From contig CAVQCA010000022.1 in the NCBI GenBank assembly GCA_963710815.1, forward strand, positions 14,787-78,786: DNA of 64,000 nt, in the 5' to 3' direction. The notes under the pieces are model-generated. The model worked only from the letters and a program-made list of their open reading frames with translations. It searched no databases and had not been told where the DNA came from. Position 1 is the first letter of the stretch; each line of letters begins with the position of its first letter. Both the position numbers and the translations under genes were made by a program. Positions 46,211-55,525 of the stretch are shown here, piece by piece. The DNA is from CAVQCA01 sp963710815 (GTDB taxonomy: Bacteria > Pseudomonadota > Gammaproteobacteria > UBA9214).

Positions 46211-47053
46211 TCAGCGCCGGCCCAGGGTGACACGGCTGAGGCCGCTGGCATCGGGGTGGTCGCTGATCTTGCGAAAACCCTGCGTCCTCATCATCTGCAT
46301 CACCTTGTATCCCTGGTCGTAACCGTGTTCCAGGATCAGCCAGCCGCCGGGGCGCAGGCGATCATGGGCGCCGGTAATGACCCGACGCAACGCATCCAGG
46401 CCCTCGGGACCGGCGGCGAGGGCCGTGCGCGGCTCGAATCGCGGATCGCCTTCCCGAAGGTGCGGGTCGGTTTCGGCCACATAAGGAGGGTTGCTCAGGA
46501 TGAAGTCAAATACGTCGGCGGGGAATGCCCGGCACCATGATCCGCAGACGAACCGCACGTTATCCAGACCGAGTCGCGCGGCGTTATGCCTTGCCACCGA
46601 CAGTGCGGCCAATGAAATATCGGTGGCGATGACCTCGCTGCGCGGGCGCTCCCGTGCAATCGCGAGCGCGATGGTGCCCGCACCGGCGCCGAGGTCGGCG
46701 ACGCGCGGTTGATGGTCCACCGGCATTTTTTCGAGCGCCAGGGCCACGAGGGTTTCGGTCTCGGGGCGAGGGATCAGTGTGTCCGGCGTCACCGTCAGCG
46801 GAAGCGACCAGAATTCACGCTGCCCGAGCAGATAGGCGATGGGTTCACCGCGCGCGCGGCGGCTGACCAGGGTGGCAAACCGTTCCTGCCGCCGGGGTTC
46901 GACCTGCCGTTCCGGCCAGGCGTACAGGTGGCTGCGCGGCCGGTCGAGGCAGGCGGCCAGCAGGATTTCGGCCTCCAGCCGGGCGGCATCCGTACCGAGG
47001 AGCCCGGCGGCCTGCGCCAGCAGGGCACCGATGGAATGGGTGGGGTCGTTCAA
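46211..47053 (-). CDS. prmC: Peptide chain release factor N5-glutamine methyltransferase PrmC (HemK)
   Basis: 280 residues. Helical N-terminal domain, then a Rossmann methyltransferase: RVADLGAGAGTIALAIA (SAM loop), ATDISLAALSVARHNA and the N188-PPY motif that binds the glutamine side chain. It methylates the GGQ glutamine of release factors RF1 and RF2. It is directly after prfA, the classic hemA-prfA-prmC operon, 16 bases apart. Confidence 0.96.
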   Translation of the reverse strand: MNDPTHSIGALLAQAAGLLGTDAARLEAEILLAACLDRPRSHLYAWPERQVEPRRQERFATLVSRRARGEPIAYLLGQREFWSLPLTVTPDTLIPRPETETLVALALEKMPVDHQPRVADLGAGAGTIALAIARERPRSEVIATDISLAALSVARHNAARLGLDNVRFVCGSWCRAFPADVFDFILSNPPYVAETDPHLREGDPRFEPRTALAAGPEGLDALRRVITGAHDRLRPGGWLILEHGYDQGYKVMQMMRTQGFRKISDHPDASGLSRVTLGRR

Positions 47054-47069
47054 AACGGCGCCTGCGGGG

Positions 47070-48158
47070 CTACCTGTCCTGCTCCAGTGCCGCCAGCTGG
47101 TCCGCCTGGTGTTCGCTGATGAGCGGGTCGATCAGGGGATCGAGGTTGCCGGCCATGATCTCGTCGAGCTTGTAGAGCGTGAGATTGATGCGATGCTCGG
47201 TCACGCGCCCCTGCGGGAAATTATAGGTACGGATGCGCTCGGAGCGGTCACCGCTGCCGACCAGGGAGCGGCGCGCCTCGGTTTCCTCGGCTTTCTGCTT
47301 TTCCTGTTGGGCATTCAGCAGCCGCGCCGCCAGCAGCGACATCGCCCGGGCACGGTTCTTGTGCTGGGAGCGCTCATCCTGGCATTCGACCACGATACCG
47401 CTGGGCAGATGGGTCAGGCGGATCGCCGAATCGGTCTTGTTGACATGCTGTCCGCCCGCCCCGGAGGCGCGATAGGTGTCCACCTTGAGGTCGGCGGGGT
47501 TGATCTCGATCGGGTCGACTTCATCCGCCTCGGGCAGGATCGCCACCGTGGCGGCCGAGGTGTGGATGCGGCCCTGGGATTCTGTTTCGGGCACCCGCTG
47601 CACGCGGTGCGCCCCGGACTCGAATTTGAGGCGGGAATAGGCGCCATGGCCGATGATGCGCGCAATGATTTCCTTGTAGCCGCCGTGTTCTCCCGGGCTC
47701 TCGCTGAGGATCTCGATCTGCCATCTGCGGATTTCCGCGTAGCGTGTATACATGCGGAACAGATCCCCGGCGAAGATCGCCGCCTCGTCGCCGCCCGTGC
47801 CGGCGCGCACTTCCAGGAAGATATTGCTGTTGTCGTGCGGGTCCGCCGGCAGCAGCAGTTTTTGTATCTCGCCTTCCAGTGAACCGAGGCGGACATCGGC
47901 GGACGCGATCTCCTCCGCGGCCATCTCCTGCATGCCGGGATCCGGGTCCTTCAGCATCTCCCCGGCGGAGGCGAGGTCATCCTGCGCCTTGCGGAAGGCA
48001 CGGTAGCAGCTTACCAGCGGGGTGAGCTGCGCGTATTCCATCGACAATTGCCGGTATTTTTCCTGATTCCGGATCGTCTGCGCATCGGATAGCAGGGCGC
48101 TGACTTCCGTGTGGCGTTCCTCGAGGTTTTCGAGCTTGCTGAGTATCGATGGCTTCAT
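47070..48158 (-). CDS. prfA: Peptide chain release factor 1
   Basis: 362 residues. The GGQ catalytic loop is at 235-237 (GAGGQHVNKTDSAIRLTHLP), and the codon-reading PxT tripeptide is P190-E-T192 (RVQRVPETESQG). It ends translation at UAA and UAG. Length is typical. It lies between hemA (21 bases upstream) and prmC, its modifying enzyme. Confidence 0.97.
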   Translation of the reverse strand: MKPSILSKLENLEERHTEVSALLSDAQTIRNQEKYRQLSMEYAQLTPLVSCYRAFRKAQDDLASAGEMLKDPDPGMQEMAAEEIASADVRLGSLEGEIQKLLLPADPHDNSNIFLEVRAGTGGDEAAIFAGDLFRMYTRYAEIRRWQIEILSESPGEHGGYKEIIARIIGHGAYSRLKFESGAHRVQRVPETESQGRIHTSAATVAILPEADEVDPIEINPADLKVDTYRASGAGGQHVNKTDSAIRLTHLPSGIVVECQDERSQHKNRARAMSLLAARLLNAQQEKQKAEETEARRSLVGSGDRSERIRTYNFPQGRVTEHRINLTLYKLDEIMAGNLDPLIDPLISEHQADQLAALEQDR

Positions 48159-48179
48159 GGGATGCCAGCGTGCGGCGAT

Positions 48180-49439
48180 TCAATCGCCATCCTTCAGCCG
48201 GAACAGTGTACGGACGGTTTCGAGCAGGAAGGTCTGACCCTGCTCGACGGCCGAACGCAGGTTGACGCTGGGGTCATGGGCGAGTTTGTTGATGAGGTTA
48301 TGGGCGAGCAGTTCGACCACCTGCCGGGGGTCCTCTCCGTTGACAAGACGCTGGCGCGCCTTTTTCAACTCGACCTCGCCGACGGCCTGGGCATGGTCGC
48401 GGTAGGCGCGGATGGCGGGGACGGCATCCAGCGAGTTCAGCCAGATCATGAACCGGTCGACCTGCGCATCGATGATCTCTTCGGCCTGTTCGGCCGCCTC
48501 CCGGCGCGACTTGAGGTTTCCCTCGATGACCTCCTTGAGGTTGTCGATGGTGTAGAGGTACACGTCGTTGAGTTCATCTACCCGTGGGTCGATGTCGGGG
48601 GGGACGGCGATGTCGACCATGAAAATCGGACGGTGTTTGCGCCCGCGTATGGCGTCGCACACCATGTCCCTGTCGAGGATATAGTCCGGGCTGCCGGTGG
48701 AGGAGATCACGATATCGGCCTGGTCCAGGTGCGCGGCGATCTGGGATAGCGCGATCCCGAAGCCGTCGAATAGAGTCGCCAGATCGAGCGCACGTTCGAC
48801 CGTGCGGTTGGCGATGATCATCTGGCCGATGCCGTGTTCATGCAGGTGGCGGGCGGCGAGTTCGATGGTCTCGCCGGCGCCGATCAGCAGTGCCGTCTGT
48901 TTCTCGAATGCCCCGAAGATCTGCCGGGCCAGGCTGACGGCCGCGAAGGCGACCGAGACCGGGCTTGCGCCGATGGCCGTATCGGTGCGGATTTGCTTGG
49001 CGACCGAGAAGGTATGCTGGAACAGGCGGTTTCCCAGGGCATTCAGGGTGCCTGCTTTGGTTGCCATCTGATAGGTGGTTTTCATCTGCCCCAGGATCTG
49101 GGGTTCCCCGAGGATCATCGAGTCCAGGCCGGCCGCCACACGGAGTATGTGGCGCACGGCGTCAGCCCCCGAATAGGCGTACAGATGGGGTTCCAGCGCA
49201 CCCTTATCCAGCCCGTGAAACCGGCTCAGCCACTCCGTCACTTTATCCAGCCCCCCATCCTGTTTGGCGCAGTACAGCTCGGTGCGGTTGCAGGTCGACA
49301 GGATGGCCGCCTCGCTCACGTTCTCCACCGCTCTCAGTTCGTTCAGGGCGCGCGGAAGCTGCTCGGCCGGAAACGCCACCTGCCCGCGAATTTCCACGGG
49401 AGCCGTCCGGTGATTAATGCCGAGGACCAGCAGGTGCAT
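48180..49439 (-). CDS. hemA: Glutamyl-tRNA reductase HemA
   Basis: 419 residues. Starts MHLLVLGINHRTAPVEIRGQ; catalytic C50 in LSTCNRTELYCA; NADPH domain with LLIGAGETIELAARHLHEHG and VISSTGSPDYIL; helical dimerisation tail. It reduces Glu-tRNA to glutamate-1-semialdehyde, the first committed step to haem. First gene of hemA-prfA-prmC, divergent from the TPR lipoprotein gene. Confidence 0.97.
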   Translation of the reverse strand: MHLLVLGINHRTAPVEIRGQVAFPAEQLPRALNELRAVENVSEAAILSTCNRTELYCAKQDGGLDKVTEWLSRFHGLDKGALEPHLYAYSGADAVRHILRVAAGLDSMILGEPQILGQMKTTYQMATKAGTLNALGNRLFQHTFSVAKQIRTDTAIGASPVSVAFAAVSLARQIFGAFEKQTALLIGAGETIELAARHLHEHGIGQMIIANRTVERALDLATLFDGFGIALSQIAAHLDQADIVISSTGSPDYILDRDMVCDAIRGRKHRPIFMVDIAVPPDIDPRVDELNDVYLYTIDNLKEVIEGNLKSRREAAEQAEEIIDAQVDRFMIWLNSLDAVPAIRAYRDHAQAVGEVELKKARQRLVNGEDPRQVVELLAHNLINKLAHDPSVNLRSAVEQGQTFLLETVRTLFRLKDGD

Positions 49440-49581
49440 AATGGTTAAATAAAAAATGTCGAAGAATCTTAAAATTCTGCATGGTGAGGTGACTTAATAC
49501 AAGCGGCGCCCCGTTTTGATCTCAATTGCACCCAACCTGGCCTGATGAAATTACAACTAATTTATTGGACAAACTGCTAGA

Positions 49582-51342
49582 ATGCCGCGCATGTATCTAG
49601 ATGAAATACTCGGGCCCGGTTCACGACCGCGCGCCTGGCTGCTGATTCTGACTGTCTCGATCCTGACGGCCTGTGCCCATCCCGGTGGCAAGGGCGCCGT
49701 GCGTCCTGAGCCCCAGGTGCCCGCCGCCCACGCCAAGTCGCCGGCCGCCAATCCGGAATCACTGACCGATCAAACACTGTTCGACATTCTGATGGGTGAA
49801 ATCGCCGCCCAGCGGGGACGGCTCGACGTGTCGGCCACGCATTATCTGCAGGCCGCGATGAATTCGAACGACCCCCTGATCGCCGAGCGCGCAGTACAGA
49901 TTGCCACATTCGCCAGGCAGTACGAAATCGCCCTGAAGGCGGCGCGCCGCTGGCTGGCGCTCGACAGCGGCAATGTCGAGGCGCGCAAGGTGGTTACCGC
50001 GCTGGCTCTGAAGGTCGGCGACATGGACGAGGTGGTCGAGCAACTGGATCATATCATCACGGCATCAAACGACCGCCAGCAGGGCTTCCACCTCGCGACG
50101 GTCATTCTGGCCCAGAATACGGACAAGAAGATCGCCCTGGGGGCCATGGAAAAGCTCGCTGCACGTTTTCCCGACAGCGTCGATGCCCGGCTCGCGGTCT
50201 GCCGGATCGCCATCCTGGCGCAGGACATGGGTCGGGCGCAGACAGCGATCGATCAGGCGCTGCAGATGCGGCCGGGTGATCCGCAGGCTCTGATTCTCAA
50301 GGCGCAGATCCTGATCAGCCAGGACAGGAAGCCGCAGGCCATGAAGGTGCTCGAGGAGGCGGTCGCCCAACACCCGCGGAGCGCCGACCTGCATCTCGCC
50401 TATGGGCGGATGCTGCTCGATGCCGATAACGTGAAAGGCGCCAGGGAACAGTTCCGTCTCGTGGTGAAGCTCGCGCCCGGCAATACCGACGCGATTTATT
50501 CACTGGCGTTGCTGGAACTGGAAACCCGTCAGCTGGACTCCGCCGAACGGCACCTGAAACAGCTGCTTGGCGTGGAAGACAAGCGTCAAAGCGCCTATTA
50601 CTACCTCGGCTACGCGGCGCAGGAAAAAGGCGATAACAGCGCAGCGATAAAGTGGTTTGGCAAGGTCGATGAGGATAGCGAATACTGGACCCAGTCCCGA
50701 CTGCGCATGGCGAAAATCCTCGCCGGGGAGGGGAAGCTCGATGAGGTGCGCAAGGAGATGCAGGCGCTGCGTCGGGACAATCCGGAAAATGCCGTCGAAT
50801 ATTACCTGGTCGAGGGGCAGGTATTGTCCGACCTGGCGAAGTACCAGGAGGCCTTCGACCTTTACGCCGAGGCGCTGGAGGGCAACCCCCGGGATGAGGA
50901 CCTGCTCTACGCGCAGGCGCTGACCGCCGAACAGCTCGGTCGCGTCAGTGTCGCCGAGAAATACATGCGGCAGATTCTCAAGCAGGATCCGGACAACGTA
51001 AAGACGCTCAACGCCCTCGGCTATACCCTGGCCGACCGCACCAACCGTTACGCCGAGGCGCAGAAGTATATCGAGAAGGCCTATGCGAAGAAACCCGACG
51101 ATCCGGCCATCATCGACAGCATGGGTTGGCTGCAGTATCGGCTTGGCCACCTCCAGGAGGCGCGGCGCTACTTGCAGAAGGCCTATGACAAGACCGGCGA
51201 CGCGGAAATCGGCGCGCATCTCGGTGAGGTCCTGTGGATGCTGGGAGACCATGCGGGCGCGCGCCGGGTGTGGCAAGAGTCCCTCAAGGCGGCACCCGAT
51301 GATCCGGTTCTCAAGAAAACCATCAACCGCTTCAAGCCGTGA
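49582..51342 (+). CDS. Tetratricopeptide-repeat lipoprotein
   Basis: 586 residues. Signal region RPRAWLLILTVSILTAC gives a lipidated cysteine, so it should be at the outer membrane. The rest is a TPR array with many canonical A/G-Y/F-A helices (ALEYFHN-like turns, KTLNALGYTLADRTNRYAEA, MGWLQYRLGHLQEARRYLQKA). Its neighbour lolB is the outer-membrane lipoprotein receptor four bases on, a pairing conserved in gammaproteobacteria. Role probably in envelope assembly; the partner is unknown. An ATG three codons later could be the start. Confidence 0.9.
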   Translation: MPRMYLDEILGPGSRPRAWLLILTVSILTACAHPGGKGAVRPEPQVPAAHAKSPAANPESLTDQTLFDILMGEIAAQRGRLDVSATHYLQAAMNSNDPLIAERAVQIATFARQYEIALKAARRWLALDSGNVEARKVVTALALKVGDMDEVVEQLDHIITASNDRQQGFHLATVILAQNTDKKIALGAMEKLAARFPDSVDARLAVCRIAILAQDMGRAQTAIDQALQMRPGDPQALILKAQILISQDRKPQAMKVLEEAVAQHPRSADLHLAYGRMLLDADNVKGAREQFRLVVKLAPGNTDAIYSLALLELETRQLDSAERHLKQLLGVEDKRQSAYYYLGYAAQEKGDNSAAIKWFGKVDEDSEYWTQSRLRMAKILAGEGKLDEVRKEMQALRRDNPENAVEYYLVEGQVLSDLAKYQEAFDLYAEALEGNPRDEDLLYAQALTAEQLGRVSVAEKYMRQILKQDPDNVKTLNALGYTLADRTNRYAEAQKYIEKAYAKKPDDPAIIDSMGWLQYRLGHLQEARRYLQKAYDKTGDAEIGAHLGEVLWMLGDHAGARRVWQESLKAAPDDPVLKKTINRFKP

Positions 51343-51345
51343 GAA

Positions 51346-51975
51346 ATGCGGGTTAGGAGCCTGGCGCTTTCCCTGTTGCTGACACTGGCGGGTTGTGCAA
51401 CCCAGCAAGCGCGTGAGGCAGCGCCCACGGCCCTCGACCTCGCTTCACCACAGTATGCCCACTGGCAGATCAAGGGTCGGGTGTCGCTGAGCAAGGACAA
51501 GCAGGGATGGCATGCCAGCCTCGACTGGCGTGAGGATGCGGGGCACTATCGTCTGGACCTGAGCGGCCCGCTGGGACAGGGCGCAGTGCGCGTCGAGGGC
51601 GACAGCGCGGGCGTCAGGCTGCAGACGGCTGACGGGCGCGAGTACGTCGCGCAGGATGTGGACACCCTGGTGCAATCGGTGACGGGCTGGCGGTTCCCCG
51701 TGGCGGGTATCCGCTACTGGGTGCGGGGTGTCCCGGTACCCGGGAAAGTGGCGATGATCACCACCGACAGTAATGGACGGCTGGTTCGCCTGGTGCAATC
51801 CGGCTGGGACATCACCTATGAGCGCTTCGAGGATCAGGGCGGACGTGCCTGGCCAACCCGCATGAGCATGACCACGAAAGATATCAGAGTGCGCCTCGTG
51901 GTCGATGAATGGACACTGGGCGATGTACCGCATGAGGCATCGCCGAAGGCGGTGTCCGGTCCTCCACCAACATGA
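51346..51975 (+). CDS. lolB: Outer-membrane lipoprotein receptor LolB
   Basis: 209 residues. Signal MRVRSLALSLLLTLAGC with lipobox LAGC; then WQIKGRVSLSKDKQGWHASL, the LolB antiparallel sheet with a hydrophobic cavity, and YRLDLSGPLGQGAVRVEGD. It takes lipoproteins from LolA and inserts them in the outer membrane. The stop overlaps the ispE ATG (ATGA). Confidence 0.93.
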   Translation: MRVRSLALSLLLTLAGCATQQAREAAPTALDLASPQYAHWQIKGRVSLSKDKQGWHASLDWREDAGHYRLDLSGPLGQGAVRVEGDSAGVRLQTADGREYVAQDVDTLVQSVTGWRFPVAGIRYWVRGVPVPGKVAMITTDSNGRLVRLVQSGWDITYERFEDQGGRAWPTRMSMTTKDIRVRLVVDEWTLGDVPHEASPKAVSGPPPT

Positions 51976-52865
51976 GCAGGCCGGTGATCCCGGCCGGTGC
52001 GCTGGGACCCTGGCCGGCGCCGGCCAAGCTCAACCTGTTCCTTCATATCACCGGGCGGCGTGATGACGGTTATCACACCCTGCAGACGGTTTTCCAGTTT
52101 CTGGACCATGCCGACCAGTTATCCTTTTCCCTTCGCTCCGACAACGCGATTCACTGCTTCGGCGGCCCGCCCGGGATGCCTGTCGAGAAAGACCTTTGCG
52201 TGCGCGCCGCCCGCCTCCTGCAGGAGGCGGCGGGTATCGGAAAGGGTGTTGATATCTATAATGAAAAACGACTTCCCGTCGGCGGTGGTCTGGGCGGGGG
52301 AAGTTCCGACGCGGCCACCACCCTGTGGGTGCTGAACCGGTTGTGGGGTGCCGGACTGGAACCGGCTCAGCTGGCCGATCTTGGACTGCGTCTGGGCGCC
52401 GACGTGCCGGTGTTTCTCTTCGGACGGGCGGCCTGGGCGGAAGGTGTGGGTGAACTGCTGACCCCGGTTGATCCGCCGCGGCCCTGGTACGTGGTGGTCA
52501 ACCCGGAGGTAAGCGTCTCAACGGCCGCTGTATTCTCAGATCCTGAATTGACACGGGACAGTTCACGGATGACAATACGCGACTTTCCTTCGAGCGGTGG
52601 ACATAATGACTGCGAAGCCGTTGTCAGGCGCAGGTATCCCGCCGTCGCGGCGGCGCTCGATTGGTTGAACCGGGCTTCACCGGCGCGTATGACCGGCACC
52701 GGGGCCTGTGTGTTTGCGGCCTTCGCCTCGCAGGCACAGGCACAGGCGGTCGAGCGGAGGGTACCCGCCGGATGGACCGTTTTTGTCGCCCGCGGGCTCA
52801 ACCGCTCGCCCCTGCACGAGGTGGCGGAGAGGGATCGCGTCGGCATCACGCGAGCGTCGCATTGA
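51972..52865 (+). CDS. ispE: 4-diphosphocytidyl-2-C-methyl-D-erythritol kinase IspE
   Basis: 297 residues, GHMP kinase. WPAPAKLNLFLHITGRRDDGYH at the start, ATP loop LPVGGGLGGGSSDAATTLW and C-terminal MTGTGACVFAAF. It phosphorylates CDP-ME in the MEP pathway, the same pathway as ispG and ispH in this window. lolB-ispE-tRNA-Gln-prs is a conserved order in gammaproteobacteria. Confidence 0.96.
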   Translation: MSRPVIPAGALGPWPAPAKLNLFLHITGRRDDGYHTLQTVFQFLDHADQLSFSLRSDNAIHCFGGPPGMPVEKDLCVRAARLLQEAAGIGKGVDIYNEKRLPVGGGLGGGSSDAATTLWVLNRLWGAGLEPAQLADLGLRLGADVPVFLFGRAAWAEGVGELLTPVDPPRPWYVVVNPEVSVSTAAVFSDPELTRDSSRMTIRDFPSSGGHNDCEAVVRRRYPAVAAALDWLNRASPARMTGTGACVFAAFASQAQAQAVERRVPAGWTVFVARGLNRSPLHEVAERDRVGITRASH

Positions 52866-52873
52866 GAGATTAT

Positions 52874-52948
52874 TGGGACGTCGCCAAGTGGTAAGGCACG
52901 GGGTTTTGATCCCCGCATTCGCAGGTTCGAATCCTGCCGTCCCAGCCA
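52874..52948 (+). tRNA. tRNA-Gln (anticodon TTG)
   Basis: 75 bases: acceptor TGGGACG pairs with CGTCCCA, D-arm GCCAAGTGGTAAGGC, anticodon stem GGGG/CCCC region around TTTTGAT, T-arm GCAGGTTCGAATCCTGC, and encoded GCCA end. It sits eight bases after ispE. Its 3' end is duplicated 164 bases downstream. Confidence 0.95.
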
Positions 52949-53129
52949 GCACGACCAGCGCCGCAGGCGCTGGTTTGAAACAGGCGGACGGCGGGATGAG
53001 AACCTCAAGGTTCGACTCGAGCGCGCAGCGCGAGAGAACGGCGGGAGCGAAGCGGACGCCGGCCCCGCAGGGGCGAGGGGCGCAGGCCCGAGTAATCCTG
53101 CCGTCCCGGCCAGCACGACCAGCGCCGCG
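52930..53129. repeat. Direct duplication of the tRNA-Gln 3' end
   Basis: A 36-base sequence beginning AATCCTGCCGTCCC at 52930-52965 recurs at 53094-53129 with two mismatches. The first copy covers the tRNA T-arm and acceptor end; the second has no 5' half of a tRNA. The 128 bases between them are very GC-rich with no gene. This looks like an attachment-site pair left by a small insertion, or a degraded second tRNA. Confidence 0.75.
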
Positions 53130-53187
53130 GACGCGGTGATGGCCGGTAACACTAACCGATTTCGTTGACTGCGAAACAGAGTGGATT

Positions 53188-54162
53188 ATGAAGGGGTTGC
53201 CTGTGGCGGTTGATGATGGGCGGATGATGGTGTTCACCGGCAACGCCAACCGCAAACTGGCGCAGGACATCGTGAACCAGCTGCGCCTGAATCTGGGCAA
53301 CGCGGTTATCGAACGATTCAGCGACGGTGAGGTCCACGTCGAGATCATGGAAAACGTGCGCGGCCGGGACGTCTTTATCGTCCAGCCGACCTGCGCGCCG
53401 ACCAATGACAACCTGATGGAGCTGCTGGTGATCATCGATGCCCTGCGGAGGGCCTCGGCCTGGCGTATCACCGCCGTGGTCCCGTACTTCGGTTACGCGC
53501 GCCAGGACCGCCGCCCGCGCTCGGCGCGGGTGCCGATCACCGCCAAGGTGGTGGCGCAGATGATCAGCACCGTGAAGGCCGACCGGGTGTTGACGGTGGA
53601 CCTGCATTCCGAACAGCTTCAGGGATTTTTCGATATCCCGGTGGATAATGTGTACGCCTCGCCGATCCTGCTGGGCGATATCTGGCGGCAGAAACACCCG
53701 GATCTGGTAGTGGTCTCGCCCGACGTCGGCGGTGTAGTCAGAGCGCGCGCGCTGGCCAAGCGGCTGGATGACGCCGATCTGGCGATCATCGACAAGCGCC
53801 GGCCCAAGCCGAACGTGTCCAAGGTGATGAACATCATCGGCGAGGTTGAAGGGCGCAGTTGCGTCATGATCGACGATCTGGTCGATACCGCCGGCACCCT
53901 GTGCCGGGCCGCCGAGGCGCTGAAACACGAGGGAGCGAAACGGGTGCTTGCCTATTGCACCCATCCCGTACTCTCCGGCAGGGCGGTGCGGAATATCGAG
54001 GAATCGGTACTCGATGAGCTGGTGGTGACCGACACCATACCCTTGTCGGAGAGCGCGCAGGCCTGCGGGCGCATCCGCCAGCTGAGTATTGCCGCGATGC
54101 TCGCGGAGACCATGCGCCGCGTCAGCATGGAAGAGTCCGTCAGCTCGATGTATATGGATTGA
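53188..54162 (+). CDS. prs: Ribose-phosphate pyrophosphokinase
   Basis: 324 residues. VFTGNANRKLAQDIVNQL at the start, PYFGYARQDRRPRSARVPIT (ATP-binding loop), VDLHSEQLQGFFDIPVDN and the PRPP-binding CVMIDDLVDTAGTL. It makes PRPP for nucleotide, histidine and NAD synthesis. The ATG at 53188 adds 12 residues to the usual MMVFTGNANR start at 53224; either is possible. Confidence 0.96.
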   Translation: MKGLPVAVDDGRMMVFTGNANRKLAQDIVNQLRLNLGNAVIERFSDGEVHVEIMENVRGRDVFIVQPTCAPTNDNLMELLVIIDALRRASAWRITAVVPYFGYARQDRRPRSARVPITAKVVAQMISTVKADRVLTVDLHSEQLQGFFDIPVDNVYASPILLGDIWRQKHPDLVVVSPDVGGVVRARALAKRLDDADLAIIDKRRPKPNVSKVMNIIGEVEGRSCVMIDDLVDTAGTLCRAAEALKHEGAKRVLAYCTHPVLSGRAVRNIEESVLDELVVTDTIPLSESAQACGRIRQLSIAAMLAETMRRVSMEESVSSMYMD

Positions 54163-54258
54163 CGCATGGTTAAACACGGACGCATCCCGGCGGCTCGTCA
54201 GGCCCCGGGACGCGTCCGTACCCTGTCTTCGCCTGGTCGCGGGTGAAGACGAAACCCG

Positions 54259-54277
54259 CGCCGCAAGGCGTTTTTTT
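54259..54277 (+). terminator. Intrinsic terminator between prs and rplY
   Basis: CGCC and GGCG arms around GCAA with seven T residues (54271-54277). It ends 13 bases before the rplY start, so it lies in the rplY leader and could act as an attenuator as well as the prs terminator. Confidence 0.55.
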
Positions 54278-54290
54278 CCGGAGATGAAAC

Positions 54291-54950
54291 ATGGCAGTCA
54301 GCTTTGAACTCAATGCGGAGCCGCGTAACGACATGGGTAAGGGTGCGAGCCGCCGCCTGCGTCGTGCCGGCATGGTGCCCGCCATCCTGTATGGTGGCAA
54401 TGATGAACCCCGGGCGATTACCCTGATTCACAACCAGTTGCTGCGCAATCTGGAGCACGAGGCGTTCTATTCCCACATTCTCACCGTCAACATGGGTGGT
54501 ACGGGTACGCATGCGGTACTACGCGACGTGCAGCGCCATCCCAGCAAACCGACCATCCTGCATGTCGACCTGCAGCGCATCAGCGCGATGGAGAAACTGC
54601 GCATGCATGTGCCCCTGCACATCATCGGTGAGGACATTGCACCGGGCATCAAGCTCGGCGGCGGTATGGTCATGCACGAACTCGTCGAAGTGGAAATCGA
54701 GTGTCTGCCCCAGGATCTGCCGGAATACATCGAGGTGGATATCTCCACACTCGAAGTGGGCGACGCACTGCACCTTTCGAATTTGAAGGTTCCGCAGGGT
54801 ATGACGCTGGTCGAGCTGGCCCGTGGCCCGGACCATGACCTCGCCGTGGTGTCGATCCACGCCCGTCGTGGCGGCGGTGAGGATGAGGTCGCCGCCCCCG
54901 TCGCCGAGGACGGATCATCCGCCGAAGGTTCAGGCTCGGCCAAGCCTTGA
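54291..54950 (+). CDS. rplY: 50S ribosomal protein L25, long CTC/TL5 form
   Basis: 219 residues. The N-terminal 5S rRNA-binding domain (FELNAEPRNDMGKGASRRLR, VPAILYGG) is followed by the C-terminal TL5/CTC domain (MEKLRMHVPLHIIGEDIAPG, VEIECLPQDLPEYIEVDIS), absent from E. coli L25. An acidic Ser/Gly-rich tail closes it. GGAG precedes the ATG. Its stop overlaps the pth start (TTGA). Confidence 0.95.
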   Translation: MAVSFELNAEPRNDMGKGASRRLRRAGMVPAILYGGNDEPRAITLIHNQLLRNLEHEAFYSHILTVNMGGTGTHAVLRDVQRHPSKPTILHVDLQRISAMEKLRMHVPLHIIGEDIAPGIKLGGGMVMHELVEVEIECLPQDLPEYIEVDISTLEVGDALHLSNLKVPQGMTLVELARGPDHDLAVVSIHARRGGGEDEVAAPVAEDGSSAEGSGSAKP

Positions 54951-55525
54951 CGGCGATCCGGCTCGTCGCCGGGCTGGGAAACCCCGGGACAAAGTACCAA
55001 CAGACCCGGCATAACGCCGGGTTCTGGTTCGTGGACGAGGTCGCGCGCCGCTATGCGGTCCGGTTTCGCACCGAATCCCGCTTTGCGAGCGAGGTGGCCA
55101 GCTGCCAGATCGACGGACAGGAATGCCGCCTGCAGAAACCGCAGGATTTCATGAACCGCAGCGGTCGGCCGGTGGCTGCGCTCGCCGCGTTTTACCGCAT
55201 TCCGCGTCCCGCCATTCTCGTGGTGCACGATGATCTCGACCTGCCTCCCGGTACGGTGCGACTCAAGCAGGACGGTGGTCACGGCGGACACAATGGCCTG
55301 CGTGACCTGATTCCCAGTCTCGGCGGCAATGATTTCCTGCGGCTGCGTATCGGCATCGGGCATCCCGGTCATCGTGACGACGTGATCGGCTACGTGCTCA
55401 GACCCGCCACGCGGGAAGAGCAGGCGGCCATCGAGGCGGCCATCGAGGCGGCGCTCGGGGTGTTGCCCGCTGTCATTACCGGCAACCTGGAAGCCGCCAT
55501 GAAGGTGCTGCATACCGCTAGATAG
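54947..55525 (+). CDS. pth: Peptidyl-tRNA hydrolase
   Basis: 192 residues from TTG 54947, overlapping the rplY stop. RLVAGLGNPGTKYQQTRHNAG has the active-site asparagine and histidine; VVHDDLDLPPGTVRLKQDGG and GHGGHNGLRDLI follow. It recycles peptidyl-tRNA from stalled ribosomes. The TAG stop (55523-55525) is the first three bases of the repeat that follows, so the native C-terminus may have been changed by the insertion. Confidence 0.95.
   Translation: MTAIRLVAGLGNPGTKYQQTRHNAGFWFVDEVARRYAVRFRTESRFASEVASCQIDGQECRLQKPQDFMNRSGRPVAALAAFYRIPRPAILVVHDDLDLPPGTVRLKQDGGHGGHNGLRDLIPSLGGNDFLRLRIGIGHPGHRDDVIGYVLRPATREEQAAIEAAIEAALGVLPAVITGNLEAAMKVLHTAR

Noticed and set aside
52677..53471. Minus-strand frame containing LVVLAGTAGFEPANAGIKTP
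   Set aside because: This peptide is the antisense of tRNA-Gln, a known source of false protein predictions.
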